From contig CAJUEO010000004.1 in the NCBI GenBank assembly GCA_910585685.1, positions 62,001 through 126,000 of the forward strand: a DNA stretch of 64,000 bases. Direction: 5' to 3'. Shown here piece by piece: positions 15,656-23,771 of this stretch (position 1 is the first letter of the stretch; each line of letters opens with the position of its first letter). The position numbers and the translations under genes are program-made. This DNA comes from an uncultured Christensenella sp. GTDB lineage: Bacteria > Bacillota > Clostridia > Christensenellales > Borkfalkiaceae. The notes beneath the pieces were generated by a model. That model ran no database searches. It saw only the letters and a program-made list of their open reading frames with translations, and was not told the DNA's origin.

Positions 15656-16675
15656 ATGGATAGTTGGATTTTAAAAGGCGTTAAAAACCTTGTAAATGAA
15701 TCTCAAAGCGTAAACATTACTTCTCCCACACAGATCAAAGTCAAAATTTCGCATCTGCTTTTAACCGAGTTTGACGAAATGCTTTTCAACGGTGACGTGG
15801 CGGTAAACTACCCGAAAATTCCCGGGCGCGTAGCTTGCGGAATAGTTACCGAAGTCGGAGAAAACTGTTACGGCTTGCAAAAGGGGTCGAGAGTTTATAT
15901 CGAACCCACTCGCGCGTGCGGAAATTGCCTTGCCTGCAAGAGCGGTAAGGAAAAGAACTGCACCAAGGTTGCCGTTGCCGGCAGAGATTTCGACGGGTTT
16001 TTACGCGATTTTATTGTATGCGAATACAATCAGGTAGCTCCTCTTCCCGATTCGGTCGACGATTTCCACGCACTGTGCATAGAAACGGTGGCTATTGCCG
16101 AAAATATTTACGATAAACTTAATCTTTCTGCGGGTCAGAGAGTTGCGGTTATCGGCGGCGACCCCTCGGGTATTCTTATCGCACAGATTTTGATGTACCA
16201 CAAAATTATTCCCATCATAATCGACAACAACCCGACCAACCTTGAAAAGGCTAAAAAATGCGGCATATTCTTTGCGTTTACGGGTGACGACGACATCGAC
16301 GCGAATATAATGAGCGCGACAAGCGGCAATATGTGCGACGCGGCTGTCTACTGTGCGGCTTCGCGTATGCCTATCTCGTTTGCGTCAAGATTTGTCGGCT
16401 ATGATAAAACGCTTGTCATTTGCTGCAACTCGGCTATAAACGCAAACTTGCCTGTGCGCGATATTCTCGATAAAAACCTTACGGTCATCGGCGTTACGGA
16501 CGCTTACGGCTATACCGACACCGTAATTAATTTGCTTGTCAACGGCGCCGTCAATATCGACCAATTTGAGAAAGAAGTGCTTACGGAATACAACCCCGCG
16601 GCAATTTTGGCCGAAAAATCGACAAGCCCTTCCGCCAAAAAGAGCAAGATGACCATATTAAAAATGATTCTCTGA
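15656..16675 (+). CDS. medium-chain dehydrogenase/reductase-like protein lacking catalytic zinc ligands
   Basis: A 339-aa protein with the alcohol dehydrogenase fold: GroES-like domain at about 1-140 and Rossmann domain at about 140-290 (VIGGDPSGILIA). The structural zinc loop is intact (C88, C91, C94, C102). The catalytic site is not: the usual Cys of the CGTD motif aligns with L35, and the GHE motif reads G57-R58-V59. It may be a zinc-independent reductase or a non-catalytic relative; the substrate is unknown. No Shine-Dalgarno is seen. Eighteen nt separate it from cls. Confidence 0.88.
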   Translation: MDSWILKGVKNLVNESQSVNITSPTQIKVKISHLLLTEFDEMLFNGDVAVNYPKIPGRVACGIVTEVGENCYGLQKGSRVYIEPTRACGNCLACKSGKEKNCTKVAVAGRDFDGFLRDFIVCEYNQVAPLPDSVDDFHALCIETVAIAENIYDKLNLSAGQRVAVIGGDPSGILIAQILMYHKIIPIIIDNNPTNLEKAKKCGIFFAFTGDDDIDANIMSATSGNMCDAAVYCAASRMPISFASRFVGYDKTLVICCNSAINANLPVRDILDKNLTVIGVTDAYGYTDTVINLLVNGAVNIDQFEKEVLTEYNPAAILAEKSTSPSAKKSKMTILKMIL

Positions 16676-16692
16676 TTCCGCGCTTTTATGCT

Positions 16693-18090
16693 ATGCGCCA
16701 ATTATCGAATTTATTTTTCAAACTCAATTTCTGGATAATAATTTTGATTGCGGTACAGATTGCCGCAATCATTTTTTTGTGCCTTTATATTCCGTCGCTT
16801 ATGAGGGTGACTATTTTTGTTGCCCTTTTTTGGCTGCTTGCCGCAATTTCGGCAACCGTGCTGTTTTTAAGGAAGGGCTCGCTCGAAACAAAATGCGTTT
16901 GGTTTGTAATTATCTGCGCTTTACCCGTCGCAGGCGCGCTTATATTTTTTTTGGCGTCGCGCCGCGACAAGCCGCACGGGATATTAAAAATACGCCCGAA
17001 AACACAGGCGGAGGAAAGCGCGCGCCTGCCGTATGCGGTTAGCTACGACAACGCGCAATACTTTAAAACGGGCACGGAATTTCTCACTTCTGCGCTCGAA
17101 AACATAAATGCGGCAAAAAAGAGCGTGTATATAGAATTCTTTATTTTTTCGCGCGGACACGTTTTCAACACGCTTATAAAGGCTTTGGAAACGGCAAAAG
17201 CAAACGGCGCGGACATAAAAATTATAACCGACGGGGTTGGGTCGGCGTTTAAAATAAACAGAAGGGACGTAAAGCGGCTTAAAGCCGCCGGAGCCGAAGT
17301 TAAAATTTTTCACAGGCTGACCCCCGTTCCCCACGCCAGAATAAACTACCGCGACCACAGAAAAATTCTTGTAATCGACGGGAAATGCGCCTATACGGGC
17401 GGAGTGAATATCGGTGACGAGTACGCAAATATTACGAGCCCATACGGCTATTGGAAGGACAACGGCGTCGTCGTTTTCGGCAAAGCCGCGCAGGTGTTCG
17501 AGGCAATGTTTCTTGCTATGTGGAACGGCGTTTACGAGATGGACGCGCCCGAAACGGGAAATAAAAGCTGCGTGCCCTTTTTCGACAGTCCGCCATACGA
17601 GTACTTCTGCGAGGACGCATACGTTCACGCCGTATCCTCGGCGCAAAAGCGCGTGCATATCCTCACCCCCTATTTTTGCGTTTCGGAAAAGACAGCCGCC
17701 GCGCTATCGTTTGCGGCAAGGCGCGGCGTGGAAATTAAGGTTATTATTCCGCACATACCCGATAAGCCATACGCGTTTGAAGTTTCGAAGGCGTTTGCAA
17801 GCGAACTTGCAAAGTACGGCGTTGAATTTTACGAGTTCGACCCCGGATTTATGCACGCCAAGGCGTTAATTTGCGACAACACGGTTTTTTTGGGCAGTTA
17901 CAACTTCGACTTCCGCTCGATGCACTTCAATTATGAATGCGGAATTATGTTCAACGACGCCATAACCGACGAAGTAGAGCGCGACTTTCAGGAATGTCTG
18001 GCAATTTCGCGCAAATTTTCAGACAAAAAACCCAACTTTTTTAAAAGGCTATATCGCTCGTTCTTGCGCTTCTTCGCTCCGCTGATATAA
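16693..18090 (+). CDS. cls: cardiolipin synthase (phospholipase D family)
   Basis: Joins two phosphatidylglycerols to make cardiolipin at the membrane. The 465-aa protein has two N-terminal membrane helices (about 12-33 and 40-58) plus a third hydrophobic segment near 68-88, then two HKD active-site motifs: H222, K224, D229 in HRKILVIDG and H388, K390, D395 in HAKALICD. It follows the MDR gene closely. The start MRQLSNLF has no Shine-Dalgarno and a second out-of-frame ATG lies five nt upstream, so the exact start is uncertain. Any function shared with the MDR protein is unknown. Confidence 0.95.
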   Translation: MRQLSNLFFKLNFWIIILIAVQIAAIIFLCLYIPSLMRVTIFVALFWLLAAISATVLFLRKGSLETKCVWFVIICALPVAGALIFFLASRRDKPHGILKIRPKTQAEESARLPYAVSYDNAQYFKTGTEFLTSALENINAAKKSVYIEFFIFSRGHVFNTLIKALETAKANGADIKIITDGVGSAFKINRRDVKRLKAAGAEVKIFHRLTPVPHARINYRDHRKILVIDGKCAYTGGVNIGDEYANITSPYGYWKDNGVVVFGKAAQVFEAMFLAMWNGVYEMDAPETGNKSCVPFFDSPPYEYFCEDAYVHAVSSAQKRVHILTPYFCVSEKTAAALSFAARRGVEIKVIIPHIPDKPYAFEVSKAFASELAKYGVEFYEFDPGFMHAKALICDNTVFLGSYNFDFRSMHFNYECGIMFNDAITDEVERDFQECLAISRKFSDKKPNFFKRLYRSFLRFFAPLI

Positions 18091-18104
18091 CATTTATTTG
18101 CGGC

Positions 18105-18133
18105 TTGACAATTTTGTTGCCGAAAGTTATAAT
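18105..18133 (+). promoter_or_regulatory. promoter of the phosphodiesterase gene
   Basis: TTGACA (18105-18110), 17-nt spacer, TATAAT (18128-18133), followed by AAAGGAG before the ATG. Confidence 0.88.
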
Positions 18134-18153
18134 TTAGATACAAAGGAGTTATT

Positions 18154-18681
18154 ATGAAGATTGTAATTGCCTCGGACATACACGGCTCGGCTAAATGGTG
18201 CAGCGAGCTTTTGAAGGCTTTCGAAGCCGAGGGCGCACAAAAACTGTTGCTTCTCGGGGATATTTTGTATCACGGGCCGCGCAACCCCCTGCCCGACGAC
18301 TACGACCCCAAGCGCGTTGCCGAAATGCTGGGCGGCATAAAAGAGCGCATACTTTGCGTGCGCGGAAACTGCGACAGCGAAGTCGACCAAATGGTTTTGC
18401 CCTTCCCCATAGCTTCGGACTACGCCGCGGTATTTACAGACGGAATAAATATCTATATGTCGCATGGTCATCGCGAGGTGTTGCCGCTTTCGCAAGGGGA
18501 CGTATATTTGACGGGACACACGCACGTTCCGCTAAAAGAGCGCTGCGGATACCTGCATTTGAACCCCGGCTCGGTTTCTTTACCCAAGGAAAACAGCGAA
18601 CACTCGTATATCTTATACGACGACAAAACTTTTTATTTCAAGCGCTTTGACGGAACGGTTTACGACAAAATTAAAGTTTAA
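18154..18681 (+). CDS. YfcE/MJ0936-type metallophosphodiesterase
   Basis: A 175-aa calcineurin-like phosphoesterase of the YfcE family. The two-metal site is visible: D8 and H10 (ASDIHG), D36 (LLGDILYHGPRN), N71 (RGNCD), H104 (SHGH), and the late GHTH. Family members hydrolyse phosphodiesters in vitro; the physiological substrate is generally unknown. The LGDILYHGPRNPLP motif is typical of YfcE. It stands alone with its own promoter and terminator. Confidence 0.93.
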   Translation: MKIVIASDIHGSAKWCSELLKAFEAEGAQKLLLLGDILYHGPRNPLPDDYDPKRVAEMLGGIKERILCVRGNCDSEVDQMVLPFPIASDYAAVFTDGINIYMSHGHREVLPLSQGDVYLTGHTHVPLKERCGYLHLNPGSVSLPKENSEHSYILYDDKTFYFKRFDGTVYDKIKV

Positions 18682-18692
18682 AATAAAAAAAA

Positions 18693-18714
18693 CCTTTCGC
18701 AAACTTGCGAAAGG
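18693..18714. terminator. bidirectional terminator
   Basis: Stem CCTTTCGCAA/TTGCGAAAGG with A8 on the left and AATTTTTTT on the right, between convergent genes. Confidence 0.85.
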
Positions 18715-18731
18715 AATTTTTTTACTTTCAA

Positions 18732-18974
18732 TTAAAAGAAGAACGGTCTTCTATTAAGAAGTACGCAAATGATGTCCAAAATCCAGCCGATACCGAGACC
18801 GTAGAAAATCCAAAGAATACCAAGCAAGATTTTAACAATGTTGCCCTGCATAAGACCGTCGATAAGACGAATGATACCAAGGACGAAATCAAAGAAAATT
18901 GCTACAAGCACCCTGAGGATCCAAGGTAACGAAAGGAAAACGTCAGCTAAACTGCCACCGCGCTTTTTTGCCAT
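18732..18974 (-). CDS. small two-helix membrane protein
   Basis: An 80-aa protein with two hydrophobic segments (about 13-38 and 46-72) and a basic C-terminus, ending in WILDIICVLLNRRPFFF. The tail resembles that of TM2 or Pmp3/YqaE-like small membrane proteins, but assignment is uncertain and no function is claimed. It has AAAGGAG, a good promoter and a terminator, so it is a real single-gene unit. Confidence 0.85.
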   Translation of the reverse strand: MAKKRGGSLADVFLSLPWILRVLVAIFFDFVLGIIRLIDGLMQGNIVKILLGILWIFYGLGIGWILDIICVLLNRRPFFF

Positions 18975-19007
18975 AATAATAAACTCCTTTTTTATTTTTA
19001 TAAATAT

Positions 19008-19035
19008 ATTATATCACACTATCAAAATATGTCAA
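19008..19035 (-). promoter_or_regulatory. promoter of the small membrane protein gene
   Basis: TTGACA (19030-19035), 16-nt spacer, TATAAT (19008-19013). Confidence 0.85.
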
Positions 19036-19063
19036 TAGAATTTAATAAATTTGTAAAAAGTAA

Positions 19064-19088
19064 AAAACAGCGGTTTTACCGCTGTTTT
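19064..19088 (-). terminator. terminator of the alpha ribosomal operon
   Basis: A 10-bp stem, AAAACAGCGG/CCGCTGTTTT, just after rplQ; on the minus strand it ends in TTTT and CTTTTTAC. Confidence 0.85.
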
Positions 19089-19095
19089 TAAAACA

Positions 19096-19602
19096 TTAAA
19101 CCAATTCAATAATTGCTTCTTCGGCGCCGTCGCCAGGACGCTTACCGAGAAGATAAATTCTCGTATAACCGCCGCCCTGACCGAGTTCTTCGGCACGCTG
19201 AGCATATTTGGGAGCAATCTCGTTGAAAAGCTTTTCCATTAAAGGATGCTGAATGTCGGCGGTTCTTGCCTTGAATTCAGACTTCTTTTCAGCAAAGGGC
19301 TTAACTTCCTGAATGTCGCGAAGCTTGCCGATAAGCTGACGGCGGACTGCAAGCTTTTTAGGGCTGTCCTTTACGCCCTTTACAGTCTTTTCCTTGCCTT
19401 TCTTGTCAACGGTAACAACGTCGTATTCAACGTTGTCGTCGTAAACGCTGATTGCTTTAGTGATAATTTTTTCAACGTAGGGCTGCAATTCCTTTGCCTT
19501 TGCCTTAGTTGTCGTTATTTTACCGTACCATAAGAGGTCTGAAGCCTGATTTCTTAACAGCGCGATTCTCTCCTCTGCGGTTCTTCCCAATTTACCGGGC
19601 AT
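19096..19602 (-). CDS. rplQ: 50S ribosomal protein L17
   Basis: Large-subunit protein near the exit tunnel. The start MPGKLGRTAEERIALLRNQ and the end GGGYTRIYLLGKRPGDGAE are diagnostic. At 168 aa it is longer than the usual 115-130; the additional residues lie around 60-105 in a Lys/Val-rich insertion (VDKKGKEKTVKGVKD). Last gene of rpsM-rpsK-rpsD-rpoA-rplQ, four nt after rpoA. Confidence 0.97.
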   Translation of the reverse strand: MPGKLGRTAEERIALLRNQASDLLWYGKITTTKAKAKELQPYVEKIITKAISVYDDNVEYDVVTVDKKGKEKTVKGVKDSPKKLAVRRQLIGKLRDIQEVKPFAEKKSEFKARTADIQHPLMEKLFNEIAPKYAQRAEELGQGGGYTRIYLLGKRPGDGAEEAIIELV

Positions 19603-19605
19603 AAT

Positions 19606-20559
19606 TTAGTCCTCCTTGTTTGAAAGTGAAAGTCCGTAAGATTCGAGCTTTAAAATAACCTCGTCCAAAGACTTCCTGCCGAGGTTTCTTACCTTCAACA
19701 TCTCGTCTTCCGTCTTTCTTGTTAAATCTTCCACTGTGTGAATGTTTGCACGCTTTAAGCAGTTGTAAGAACGCACCGAAAGGTCCATATCTTCAATAGC
19801 CATAGCAAGTATTTTTGCCTGTTTGTCGTCCTCGTTTTTGACGAGAATGTCAAGCCCCTTGATTGTATCGGATAAATCCACGAACAGAGAAATGTGGTCT
19901 TGCATAATTTTTGCCGCAAGCGACACAATTTCCTTTGCGCCGAACGCGCCGTTCGTCCATACTTCGAGCGTGAGCTTGTCGTAGTCGGTATTCTGACCTA
20001 CGCGAGTGTTTTCAACCGAGTAATTGACTTTTTTAACGGGGGTATAGATGCTGTCGACGGGAATGTAATCGATAAGCTCGGTCTTGGTGTGGTCGGCGCC
20101 CTTATAGCCGCGACCTCTGCCGATTGTAATTTCCATATCGATTTTTGCGCCTGCGTCAACCGTGCATATATGCGCGTCACCGTTTATAATCTCTATTTCC
20201 GCGTCCTCGGAAATGTCGCTTGCCTTAACCTCGCAGGGGCCCTCTTTGTAGAGGTGTACGACCTTGACATAGTCCGTATCGGTTACGGTTGTTTTTATAG
20301 CAAGCGTCTTGATGTTTAAAATAATTTCCGTTACGTCTTCTTTTACGCCGGGAATTGCCGAAAACTCGTGCTTGACGCTTCCGTCCAAAAACCTTATGCC
20401 TTGCGCCGCTGCGCCGGGTAAAGCCGACAGAAGAATTCTTCTAAGGCAGTTGCCTATAGTAAGACCGAAGCCCTTTTCAAGAGGTTCGACGACGATTTTG
20501 GCATAAGCCTGGTTCTCGCTTTCCTCGACTGAAATTTTGGGCATATCCATTTCGATCAT
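19606..20559 (-). CDS. rpoA: DNA-directed RNA polymerase alpha subunit
   Basis: Assembly platform of RNA polymerase and contact for upstream DNA elements. Residues about 1-230 form the N-terminal dimerisation domain (EPLEKGFGLTIGNCLRRILLS) and about 245-317 the C-terminal domain (LDLSV-like DMDLSVRSYNCLKRANI, then VRNLGRKSLDEV). The length of 317 aa is normal. It lies in the standard alpha operon between rpsD and rplQ. Confidence 0.99.
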   Translation of the reverse strand: MIEMDMPKISVEESENQAYAKIVVEPLEKGFGLTIGNCLRRILLSALPGAAAQGIRFLDGSVKHEFSAIPGVKEDVTEIILNIKTLAIKTTVTDTDYVKVVHLYKEGPCEVKASDISEDAEIEIINGDAHICTVDAGAKIDMEITIGRGRGYKGADHTKTELIDYIPVDSIYTPVKKVNYSVENTRVGQNTDYDKLTLEVWTNGAFGAKEIVSLAAKIMQDHISLFVDLSDTIKGLDILVKNEDDKQAKILAMAIEDMDLSVRSYNCLKRANIHTVEDLTRKTEDEMLKVRNLGRKSLDEVILKLESYGLSLSNKED

Positions 20560-20585
20560 AAAACTTCCTCCTATTTTTTAATTTT

Positions 20586-21215
20586 TTACTTGGAGTACAG
20601 CTCGACAATCATATGCTCGGCAATCTGACTGTCAATATCTTCTCTTTGGGGCAATGCCAATATTTTTCCCTGTAATTTTTCATTGTCAAATTCAAGCCAT
20701 TTGGGGGTGTTTCCGCCCTTAGTTGCTTTGAGTTCTTCAAAATACTTGTTGGAAGTCTTGCATTCTTTGACGGTAATTACGTCTCCGACCTTGACTATAT
20801 ACGAAGGAATATTTACTTTCTTTCCGTTTACAAGGAAATGTCCGTGATTTACAAGCTGACGGGACTGCGAACGGCTTACGCCTATGCCCATACGGAAAAT
20901 TACGTTATCAAGCCTGCGCTCCAACAGTGAAAGCATGTTTTCACCGGTGATGCCCTTCATTCTGTCGGCTTTTGCGTAATATGCGCGGAACTGACCTTCC
21001 TGTACGCCGTAAATTCTCTTAACCTTCTGCTTCTCGCGCAGCTGCTTGCCGTATTCGGAAACCTTCTTTCTTGCAGCCGCAAGACCGTGAGCGCCGGGCG
21101 CCATAGGTCTTTTTTCAAACGGGCACTTGCCGTTATAGCATTTATCGCCTTTTAAAAATAACTTTCCGCCCTCTCTTCTGCAAAGGCGGCACTTAGCCTC
21201 TCTGTATGTTGCCAT
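20586..21215 (-). CDS. rpsD: 30S ribosomal protein S4
   Basis: Primary 16S rRNA binder for 30S assembly. The 209-aa protein is the zinc-type S4 with C9, C12, C26 and C31 near the N-terminus, and has the S4 RNA-binding domain (RLDNVIFRMGI, QLVNHGHFLVNGKKV). In Bacillus rpsD stands alone; here it is inside the alpha operon between rpsK and rpoA, as in most Clostridia. Confidence 0.98.
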   Translation of the reverse strand: MATYREAKCRLCRREGGKLFLKGDKCYNGKCPFEKRPMAPGAHGLAAARKKVSEYGKQLREKQKVKRIYGVQEGQFRAYYAKADRMKGITGENMLSLLERRLDNVIFRMGIGVSRSQSRQLVNHGHFLVNGKKVNIPSYIVKVGDVITVKECKTSNKYFEELKATKGGNTPKWLEFDNEKLQGKILALPQREDIDSQIAEHMIVELYSK

Positions 21216-21229
21216 ATACTGTTATCTCC

Positions 21230-21628
21230 TTATACTCTACGACGCTTAGGCGGTCTGCAACCGTTGTGGGGAATGGGGGATACGTCGGAAATGAGCGTAA
21301 TTTCTACGTCGCACGCGCCAATGGCACGGATAGCCGACTCTCTGCCCGAACCCGGGCCCTTCACATAAACTTCGGCATAGCGAAGTCCGTGTTCCTTTGC
21401 AGCCCTTACCGCTGTTTCGGTTGCCTGCTGTGCCGCGAACGGCGTGCCCTTTCTCGAACCCTTGAAACCAAGGCTTCCTGCGGACGACCAGCTTAAAGCG
21501 TTACCCTGCATATCGGTAACGGTAACGAGCGTGTTGTTGAAAGAGGATTGAATATGAACCTGACCTCTGTCAACTTTTTTAAGTTCTCTACGCTTTCTCG
21601 TAGTTGTTGACTTTTTCTGTGCTGCCAT
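21230..21628 (-). CDS. rpsK: 30S ribosomal protein S11
   Basis: Platform protein of the 30S subunit, 132 aa. Diagnostic segments are HIQSSFNNTLVTVTD, GNALSWSSAGSLGFKGSRK and the basic C-terminus PHNGCRPPKRRRV. It is 13 nt from rpsM and 14 nt from rpsD. Confidence 0.98.
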   Translation of the reverse strand: MAAQKKSTTTRKRRELKKVDRGQVHIQSSFNNTLVTVTDMQGNALSWSSAGSLGFKGSRKGTPFAAQQATETAVRAAKEHGLRYAEVYVKGPGSGRESAIRAIGACDVEITLISDVSPIPHNGCRPPKRRRV

Positions 21629-21641
21629 TTATCCGTCCTCC

Positions 21642-22016
21642 TTATTTAGCTCCCTTCTTCTTAGCTACCGTGCGACGAGGTCCCTTTCTCGTTCTCGCGT
21701 TCGTCTTGGAGGATTGTCCGCGTACGGGCAAGCCCTTTCTGTGACGAATGCCACGATAGCAGCCTATTTCCATAAGCCGCTTTATATTGAGCGACACTTC
21801 ACTGCGAAGTTCGCCCTCAACTCTCAAATTGTGATCGATATATTCTCTTAATTTAGATACCGTCTGTTCGTCCAAATCCTTAACTCTTGTATCGGGGTCT
21901 ACACCCGTTTCCGCAAGAATTTTCTGGGACGTTTTAAGACCGATACCGTAGATATAGGTGAGTCCGATTTCGACTCTCTTTTCTCTGGGTAAATCCACAC
22001 CGGCAATACGTGCCAT
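21642..22016 (-). CDS. rpsM: 30S ribosomal protein S13
   Basis: Head protein of the 30S that contacts the 50S subunit and P-site tRNA, 124 aa. Seen are MARIAGVDLPREKRVEIGL, GCYRGIRHRKGLPVRGQ and a basic C-terminal tail ending TVAKKKGAK. It is the first gene of the alpha operon and is separated from rpmJ by a 279-nt leader region with its own promoter. Confidence 0.98.
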   Translation of the reverse strand: MARIAGVDLPREKRVEIGLTYIYGIGLKTSQKILAETGVDPDTRVKDLDEQTVSKLREYIDHNLRVEGELRSEVSLNIKRLMEIGCYRGIRHRKGLPVRGQSSKTNARTRKGPRRTVAKKKGAK

Positions 22017-22164
22017 CTTGATTTAATTCCTCCGTTAAAATTTTAAAATAAATTTAATAAATGTATATAAACCGCACTAAATCCCCGCCCTGAAATTTTG
22101 GAATGTGAGCGGAGAATTTGAACGGAATTGCTTTCTTTGCCCTTGCGAGCCTAAAAATCATTTG
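22017..22164 (-). promoter_or_regulatory. 5' leader of the alpha operon
   Basis: About 148 nt between the predicted start site and rpsM. It contains G-rich and C-rich segments that can pair. An autoregulatory role (S4 or another product) is inference by analogy with known alpha-operon leaders; no described motif was recognised. Confidence 0.4.
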
Positions 22165-22170
22165 GTATTA

Positions 22171-22199
22171 ATTATACCATATATATTTGGTTTTTGCAA
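22171..22199 (-). promoter_or_regulatory. promoter of the alpha operon
   Basis: TTGCAA (22194-22199), 17-nt spacer, TATAAT (22171-22176). The -10 box overlaps the small inverted repeat GGTATAATTAATACC, and the heptamer ACCAAAT occurs twice around it. Confidence 0.82.
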
Positions 22200-22239
22200 C
22201 CGAAAACACTTAGACTATGACGACTAAACGCACTTTTTA

Positions 22240-22273
22240 TGCGGAAATTTGCAGAAAATTTGTACTTTCCGCA
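22240..22273. repeat. inverted repeat downstream of rpmJ
   Basis: TGCGGAAA (22240-22247) and TTTCCGCA (22266-22273) with an 18-nt loop. On the minus strand there is no following T-run, so it is a weak terminator candidate or a processing/stability hairpin at the end of the spc operon. Confidence 0.45.
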
Positions 22274-22295
22274 CGCCGCTTTTTATATGAGGCTA

Positions 22296-22412
22296 TTAGC
22301 CCTGACGCTGTTTATGGCTCTTGTTCTTAGAACAAATTACCATAACTTTGCCGTTTCTTTTAATTACTTTGCACTTGTCGCACATAGGTTTTACGGAAGG
22401 TCTTACTTTCAT
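22296..22412 (-). CDS. rpmJ: 50S ribosomal protein L36
   Basis: Very short (38 aa) zinc protein of the large subunit, starting MKVRPSVKPMCDKCKVI and ending HKQRQG. The four zinc ligands C11, C14, C27 and H33 are all present, so this is the zinc-containing form. A GGAG lies upstream of the ATG. It follows infA by 54 nt and ends the S10-spc transcript. Confidence 0.97.
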   Translation of the reverse strand: MKVRPSVKPMCDKCKVIKRNGKVMVICSKNKSHKQRQG

Positions 22413-22466
22413 AACAGTACTCCTCAAAATTTTGTTTAGCGGACTGTGCCGCCGAATATGTTTAAA

Positions 22467-22688
22467 TCAGTTTTTGGAACGCCAAGTAATGCGCCCCTTA
22501 TTAAGGTCATACGGGCTTATTTCAAGCTTTACATTGTCACCCTCGATAATGCGGATGTAATTCATACGCAATTTACCCGAAATATACGCCGTAATGACGT
22601 GACCGTTTGTTAGTTTGACTTTGAAATTTGCATTGGGAAGGCACTCTATTACTTTGCCTTCTGTTTCAATAACGTCGTCTTTGGACAC
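22467..22688 (-). CDS. infA: translation initiation factor IF-1
   Basis: OB-fold factor that occupies the A site during initiation. The 73-aa protein reads MSKDDVIETEGKVIECLPNA, then GHVITAYISGKLRMNYIRI and SPYDLNKGRITWR, all family-typical. It lies between the KOW protein gene and rpmJ, as in Bacillota. Confidence 0.98.
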   Translation of the reverse strand: MSKDDVIETEGKVIECLPNANFKVKLTNGHVITAYISGKLRMNYIRIIEGDNVKLEISPYDLNKGRITWRSKN

Positions 22689-22708
22689 AAAGTTACCTCA
22701 AAATTTTT

Positions 22709-23008
22709 TTATTGCTCGTCGTTTTGAACAAGTTGGGGATAATTGTATTTTTTCAGCGCGGAGAATATCTCGGTATCGTAAACCTTGCTGCCGTCCGCAA
22801 GTTTTGTTGCAATACTTTCGACAAACTCGGGAAGCAAATTTAAATGTTTAAGATTTTTCTTTTTAGGTTCGGCAAGCTTTTTGAAATTGCCGTCCGAAAC
22901 GCTAACCGTTCCGTCGTCGTTAAGCTCGACTATGAGATAGTACCGCGATTTATCTCTGCCCTGTATGCTTTGACAAATGCCGCCCACGGCAGGGGTCTTT
23001 ACTTTCAT
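22709..23008 (-). CDS. KOW-domain RNA-binding protein (L14e-like)
   Basis: A 99-aa protein of the KOW/L14e-like family commonly found between map and infA in Clostridia. The KOW-like strand pattern is seen near residues 8-35 (GICQSIQGRDKSRYYLIVE) followed by DGNFKKLAEPKKKNLKHL. It probably binds rRNA or ribosomal components; the exact role is not established. No other domain is visible. Confidence 0.85.
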   Translation of the reverse strand: MKVKTPAVGGICQSIQGRDKSRYYLIVELNDDGTVSVSDGNFKKLAEPKKKNLKHLNLLPEFVESIATKLADGSKVYDTEIFSALKKYNYPQLVQNDEQ

Positions 23009-23024
23009 ATCTTTTAAACCAGCG

Positions 23025-23771
23025 TTAAAGAGTTAATATTTCGACTCCGTCCTCCAAGATGAGTACGGTGTTTTCATAGTGTGCGGCAGGCTTGCCGTCC
23101 GCAGTTTTTACCGTCCAGCCGTCGCGTCTGTCTACCGTGACTTTGTAAGTACCCATATTAATCATAGGTTCTATACATATAGTCATACCGGCTTTAAGCC
23201 GCATTCCCGTACCGCGTTTGCCGTAATTGGGAACCGACGGGTCCTCGTGCATACTTCTGCCTATTCCGTGCCCCGTAAGAGCGCGAACAACCGAGTAACC
23301 GTTTGCTTCGGCGTGAGTTTGCACCGCGTATCCTATATCGAACAGCGGAACACCTGCTTTAAGCCCTTCGCAAGCTTTAAAAAAGCATTCCTCGGTAACT
23401 TTTACAAGCTTTTTCTTTTCTTCGGAAACGTTGCCGATAAGATAAGTTCTTGCGCAGTCACCGTGATAGCCGTTTTTTTCTGCCACTATATCGACGCTGA
23501 CAATATCGCCGTCGAGAATTACTCTGTCGTCGGGTATGCCGTGAACAACAACTTCGTTTACGGACACGCACGAACTTGCCGGATAGCCCTCGTAACCGAG
23601 TTCGGACGGGGTTGCGCCGCAGGAAGTTATGTACTTATAGACAAGTTCGTCAACTTCCTTTGTCGTCATTCCGGCGCAGATATGCTTGCCGACAAAATCC
23701 AAAGTTTCCTTTGCTATGCGGCAGCTCTCGCGCATTAACGCTATTTCTTCGTCGTTCTTTATAGTAACCAT
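23025..23771 (-). CDS. map: methionine aminopeptidase, type I
   Basis: Removes the initiator methionine. The 248-aa protein carries the five metal ligands in order: D in SVDIVAEKNGYHGD, the second D in HGDCARTY, H in GHGIGRSMHEDP, E in CIEPMIN, and the last E in AHYENTVLI. Its ATG overlaps the adk stop by one base (TAATG), so it is probably coupled to adk. Confidence 0.98.
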   Translation of the reverse strand: MVTIKNDEEIALMRESCRIAKETLDFVGKHICAGMTTKEVDELVYKYITSCGATPSELGYEGYPASSCVSVNEVVVHGIPDDRVILDGDIVSVDIVAEKNGYHGDCARTYLIGNVSEEKKKLVKVTEECFFKACEGLKAGVPLFDIGYAVQTHAEANGYSVVRALTGHGIGRSMHEDPSVPNYGKRGTGMRLKAGMTICIEPMINMGTYKVTVDRRDGWTVKTADGKPAAHYENTVLILEDGVEILTL

